DNA of 7,715 nt, taken from NCBI GenBank assembly GCA_031550435.1, contig JAVBOO010000003.1, positions 1-7,715 on the forward strand. The letters run 5' to 3'. This DNA comes from JAVBOO01 sp031550435. Lineage in GTDB: Bacteria > Bacillota > Clostridia > Lachnospirales > WRAX01. The position numbers and the translations under genes are program-made. The notes under the pieces are model-generated. The model was not told the origin of the DNA and did no database searches. It saw nothing but the letters and a program-made list of their open reading frames with translations. Below, one piece after another: positions 6,603 through 7,715 of the stretch (position 1 is its first letter; every line of letters begins with the position of its first letter).

Positions 6603-6631
6603 ATTATAACAACAATTCTGACGAATGTAAA
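6603..6631 (-). promoter_or_regulatory. Near-consensus sigma-A promoter of the nucleotidase gene
   Basis: On the minus strand TTTACA (6626-6631) and a perfect TATAAT (6603-6608) are 17 bp apart. The leader to the start codon would be about 40 bases and includes the AAGGAGGA ribosome binding site. The -35 hexamer lies inside the candidate operator at 6624-6656. Confidence 0.8.
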
Positions 6632-6656
6632 GCGAACACAAGTTTATCTTACATTC
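6624..6656. promoter_or_regulatory. Candidate operator: inverted repeat over the -35 box
   Basis: GAATGTAA (6624-6631) and TTACATTC (6649-6656) are perfect inverted half-sites with a 17-bp spacer. The inner half-site covers the -35 hexamer of the nucleotidase promoter, where a bound dimer would be expected to repress. I do not recognise the site as that of a named regulator. A chance match in AT-rich DNA is possible. Confidence 0.35.
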
Positions 6657-6687
6657 ATAGTGAATTCGATTAAAACGGGCAAAATAA

Positions 6688-6733
6688 GTAAACACTGATT
6701 AAAACACTTTGGACGGATACTCGGCTGATTTAA
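6688..6733 (-). repeat. Dispersed ~45-bp repeat, copy C (inverted relative to A and B)
   Basis: The reverse complement begins TTAAATCAGCCGAGTATCC, continues GTCCAAAGTG and ends AATCAGTGTTTAC. It shares its first 20 bases exactly with copy A and its far end with copy B. With B it brackets the nucleotidase gene in inverted orientation: B directly after the stop codon, C about 135 bp upstream of the start and just upstream of the promoter. Confidence 0.7.
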
Positions 6734-6818
6734 TCCGCGCATCCTCGTCCTAAGCGGCCGTTATACGGCTTTTGTGCGGAGCGAGATGCTTGCGGGCGCA
6801 ACCGTTCGATTAAATCAG
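6725..6818. repeat. 94-bp compound palindrome attached to copy C
   Basis: The ends CTGATTTAATC (6725-6735) and GATTAAATCAG (6808-6818) are perfect 11-bp inverted repeats. The 72 bp between them contain GCCGT-TAT-ACGGC (6757-6769), TTGCG-GG-CGCAA (6790-6801) and an imperfect long-range match of CGCGCATCCTCG with CGAGATGCTTGCG. Next comes CACTTACA, which in copy B follows the repeat directly. The 72-bp core is GC-rich compared with its flanks. It lies between the glycosylase stop and copy C and has no credible gene. It may act as an mRNA 3' hairpin, but no T-run terminator was seen. Confidence 0.55.
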
Positions 6819-6827
6819 CACTTACAT

Positions 6828-6857
6828 AAACTTGTTTGTTTAGAGCTTAACAAGTTT
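6828..6857. other. Nine-pair hairpin across the glycosylase stop codon
   Basis: AAACTTGTT (6828-6836) and AACAAGTTT (6849-6857) are perfect inverted repeats with a 12-base loop, and the stop codon lies in one arm. On the minus strand no T-run follows, so it is not a classical intrinsic terminator. It may protect the mRNA end or be chance. Confidence 0.3.
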
Positions 6858-7362
6858 GCAGATACTTCTTGATTTTTTGGTACTCGTTGATTATTTCGTT
6901 GTACGGTTTTGAACAGTTCGCGGGACTCGGGGAGGGGAGATACTGCGCTTTGAGTCCGGTTTGTTCTTCCAGACGGTATTTTTCATACAGCTTTGTGGCT
7001 TTTGTGCCGGTTGTGAAAACAGCACGTATATCAGCCGAACCGGAAATTATGCTTAAATCGTTCGGCACGGCGTTTTTAATGCTGCTGTCATCCGAGTTTA
7101 TTATATCGCATGATTTTAGGACATCCCATATCGCGATCCGGTTATCAAGCAACAGCGCTTTTTTGGCATCAATGCTTAGCGGCAGCGGAGCAAGAAAAAG
7201 TTCGGACAATATCTTCCAGAATCTGTTTTGGGGATGCGAATAAAAAAATCCCAGCCTACGGGATTGTACCGACGGTATGGTGCCGAGTACGAGAACTTTT
7301 GAACGGCTGTCAAACACAGGGCCGAACTCATGCGAAACGAAGGAATAGCCTTTATCAGTCAT
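6847..7362 (-). CDS. DNA-deoxyinosine (hypoxanthine) glycosylase, uracil-DNA glycosylase superfamily family 6
   Basis: This 171-residue enzyme should remove deaminated purine (hypoxanthine) from DNA, starting base excision repair in the cytoplasm. Family signatures are LVLGTIPSVQSR (24-35), FFYSHPQNRFW (39-49, with N46 the likely catalytic Asn), AIWDVLKSC (77-85), the SSIKNAVPND stretch (93-102) and LPSPSPAN (142-149). Length is close to the usual family size and the protein looks complete. The start is supported by GAGAGGT at 7368-7374, five bases before ATG 7362. The gene follows tRNA-Asp in the same direction and only 20 bp separate it from the tRNA terminator hairpin. No own promoter was seen, so expression may come from read-through. 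Substrate preference (hypoxanthine versus uracil) is taken from the family and not shown here. Confidence 0.88.
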   Translation of the reverse strand: MTDKGYSFVSHEFGPVFDSRSKVLVLGTIPSVQSRRLGFFYSHPQNRFWKILSELFLAPLPLSIDAKKALLLDNRIAIWDVLKSCDIINSDDSSIKNAVPNDLSIISGSADIRAVFTTGTKATKLYEKYRLEEQTGLKAQYLPSPSPANCSKPYNEIINEYQKIKKYLQTC

Positions 7363-7382
7363 TGTTTACCTCTCAAATAACA

Positions 7383-7414
7383 AAAAGAAACCGGCAAACA
7401 TACCGATTTCTTTT
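7383..7414 (-). terminator. Intrinsic terminator after tRNA-Asp, directly before the glycosylase gene
   Basis: On the minus strand AAAAGAAATCGG and CCGGTTTCTTTT form a twelve-pair stem with an eight-base loop, followed by TTTTTG overlapping the stem end. One pair is U-G on the minus strand but a C-A mismatch on the plus strand, so the fold suits leftward RNA. The hairpin starts 14 bases after the tRNA 3' end. Its other edge is 20 bases before the glycosylase start codon, immediately ahead of that gene's ribosome binding site. Confidence 0.75.
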
Positions 7415-7427
7415 CATGAATGTCTAG

Positions 7428-7501
7428 CGACTCAGAAGGGGCTCGAACCCTCGACCTCCGGCGTGACAGGCCGGCACTCTAACCAACTGAGCTACTGAGC
7501 C
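7428..7501 (-). tRNA. tRNA-Asp (anticodon GTC)
   Basis: The minus-strand sequence folds as a full cloverleaf of 74 bases. The acceptor stem GGCTCAG pairs with CTGAGTC (one G-U), the D arm is GCTC/GAGT around AGTTGGTTA, the anticodon stem is CCGGC/GCCGG around CTGTCAC with anticodon GTC, the variable loop is AGGTC, and the T arm GAGGG/CCCTT surrounds TTCGAGC. The discriminator is G, as usual for tRNA-Asp. CCA is not encoded, so it must be added after transcription. It stands alone here, with its own promoter and terminator. Confidence 0.96.
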
Positions 7502-7533
7502 TTGCGCAAACGATCCAGCCGTTTGCCTGAGAT

Positions 7534-7562
7534 AATATAGCACATAGTCTGCGAGAATGCAA
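7534..7562 (-). promoter_or_regulatory. Promoter of the tRNA-Asp gene
   Basis: On the minus strand TTGCAT (7557-7562) and TATATT (7534-7539) are 17 bp apart, about 33 bases before the tRNA 5' end. An A/T-rich tract directly upstream (about 7563-7578) could be an UP element, as is common for stable RNA promoters. The same promoter may supply the glycosylase gene by read-through. Confidence 0.7.
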
Positions 7563-7569
7563 GAAAAAT

Positions 7570-7598
7570 TTTAAAAAATGCTGCTAACTTATGATAAT
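7570..7598 (+). promoter_or_regulatory. Weak candidate promoter for the rightward gene at 7654
   Basis: TTTAAA (7570-7575) and GATAAT (7593-7598) are 17 bp apart on the plus strand. The -35 match is weak, and in AT-rich DNA such pairs arise easily. It would be divergent from the tRNA promoter and would share the A/T tract with it. Confidence 0.25.
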
Positions 7599-7653
7599 TT
7601 CAGTATAGCTAACAAACGCAAGAAAATTTCATACCTCTGGGAAGAATAGAGGC

Positions 7654-7715
7654 ATGAGAGAAATGTTAAATCGGAGCGAACGTAACAAAGCAGAAATCAT
7701 CGGGATGTGCGTCAA
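7654..7715 (+). CDS. Start of an unrecognised gene, cut by the window edge
   Basis: An open frame from ATG 7654 reads MREMLNRSERNKAEIIGMCV and runs off the end; the upstream frame is closed by a TAG at 7606-7608 with no other start codon in between. The visible end is hydrophilic, with alternating basic and acidic residues, and has no signal peptide. A ribosome binding site is weak: GAGG (7649-7652) is too close to ATG 7654 but about ten bases before ATG 7663, so the second Met may be the real start. It is divergent from the tRNA. I do not recognise the family from 20 residues. Confidence 0.4.
   Translation, partial: MREMLNRSERNKAEIIGMCV

Noticed and set aside
374..6733. CRISPR array suggested by recurring ~45-bp repeats
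   Set aside because: Copies are kilobases apart, in mixed orientation and without regular spacers or cas genes.
6556..6846. Riboswitch in the nucleotidase leader
   Set aside because: The predicted leader after the -10 box is only about 40 bases, too short for a known riboswitch class.
4402..7362. Operon of glycosylase and nucleotidase
   Set aside because: Nearly 300 bp, a near-consensus promoter and repeat elements separate them, so co-transcription is not supported.

Overview
The window most likely comes from a Gram-positive Clostridia-type bacterium (Bacillota, perhaps Oscillospirales/Ruminococcaceae-like). This is inferred from strong purine-rich ribosome binding sites, near-consensus sigma-A promoters, intrinsic terminators, a secreted LysM-anchored nucleotidase, a very large membrane hybrid histidine kinase with solute-binding sensor domains, and an IS256-family insertion sequence. 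No taxonomic marker gene is present, so the placement is tentative.

Layout, left to right. (1) 1-275 is the right end of an IS256-family insertion sequence: the last 19 codons of a transposase, about 190 bp of hairpin-rich non-coding DNA, and a terminal inverted repeat at 251-275. (2) 276-408 is intergenic and carries two dispersed repeats. (3) 409-3831, minus strand, encodes a 1140-residue hybrid sensor kinase: signal peptide, two solute-binding-like modules, one membrane segment, PAS, HisKA, HATPase and a receiver. Its own promoter and ribosome binding site point to a GTG start at 3831 rather than the longer ATG reading frame from 3915. (4) 3832-4401 is repeat-rich intergenic DNA with a 15-bp-stem terminator and a 101-bp multi-hairpin element. 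(5) 4402-6555, minus strand, encodes a secreted CpdB-like 2',3'-cyclic-nucleotide phosphodiesterase/5'-nucleotidase ending in a LysM domain. (6) 6556-6846 holds its promoter, a candidate operator and a compound palindromic repeat. (7) 6847-7362, minus strand, encodes a family-6 (hypoxanthine/deoxyinosine) DNA glycosylase. (8) 7428-7501, minus strand, is tRNA-Asp(GTC), with a good promoter upstream and a hairpin terminator downstream. (9) 7654-7715, plus strand, is the start of an unrecognised gene cut by the window edge.

How the parts relate. All complete genes run on the minus strand, but the kinase, the nucleotidase and the tRNA each have their own promoter, so this is not one operon. The glycosylase has no visible promoter and sits 20 bp behind the tRNA terminator, so it may depend on read-through. 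The nucleotidase and glycosylase both touch nucleotide or nucleobase chemistry, but the sequence does not show that they work together, and the ligand and partner of the kinase are not visible.

The least ordinary part is between the genes. A 35-bp repeat lies in inverted orientation on both sides of the kinase gene. A different ~45-bp repeat occurs three times, at the 3' end of the kinase, at the 3' end of the nucleotidase, and inverted upstream of the nucleotidase. One of these copies is split by a hairpin-forming insert. These look like small non-autonomous palindromic elements, and I do not recognise them as a named family.
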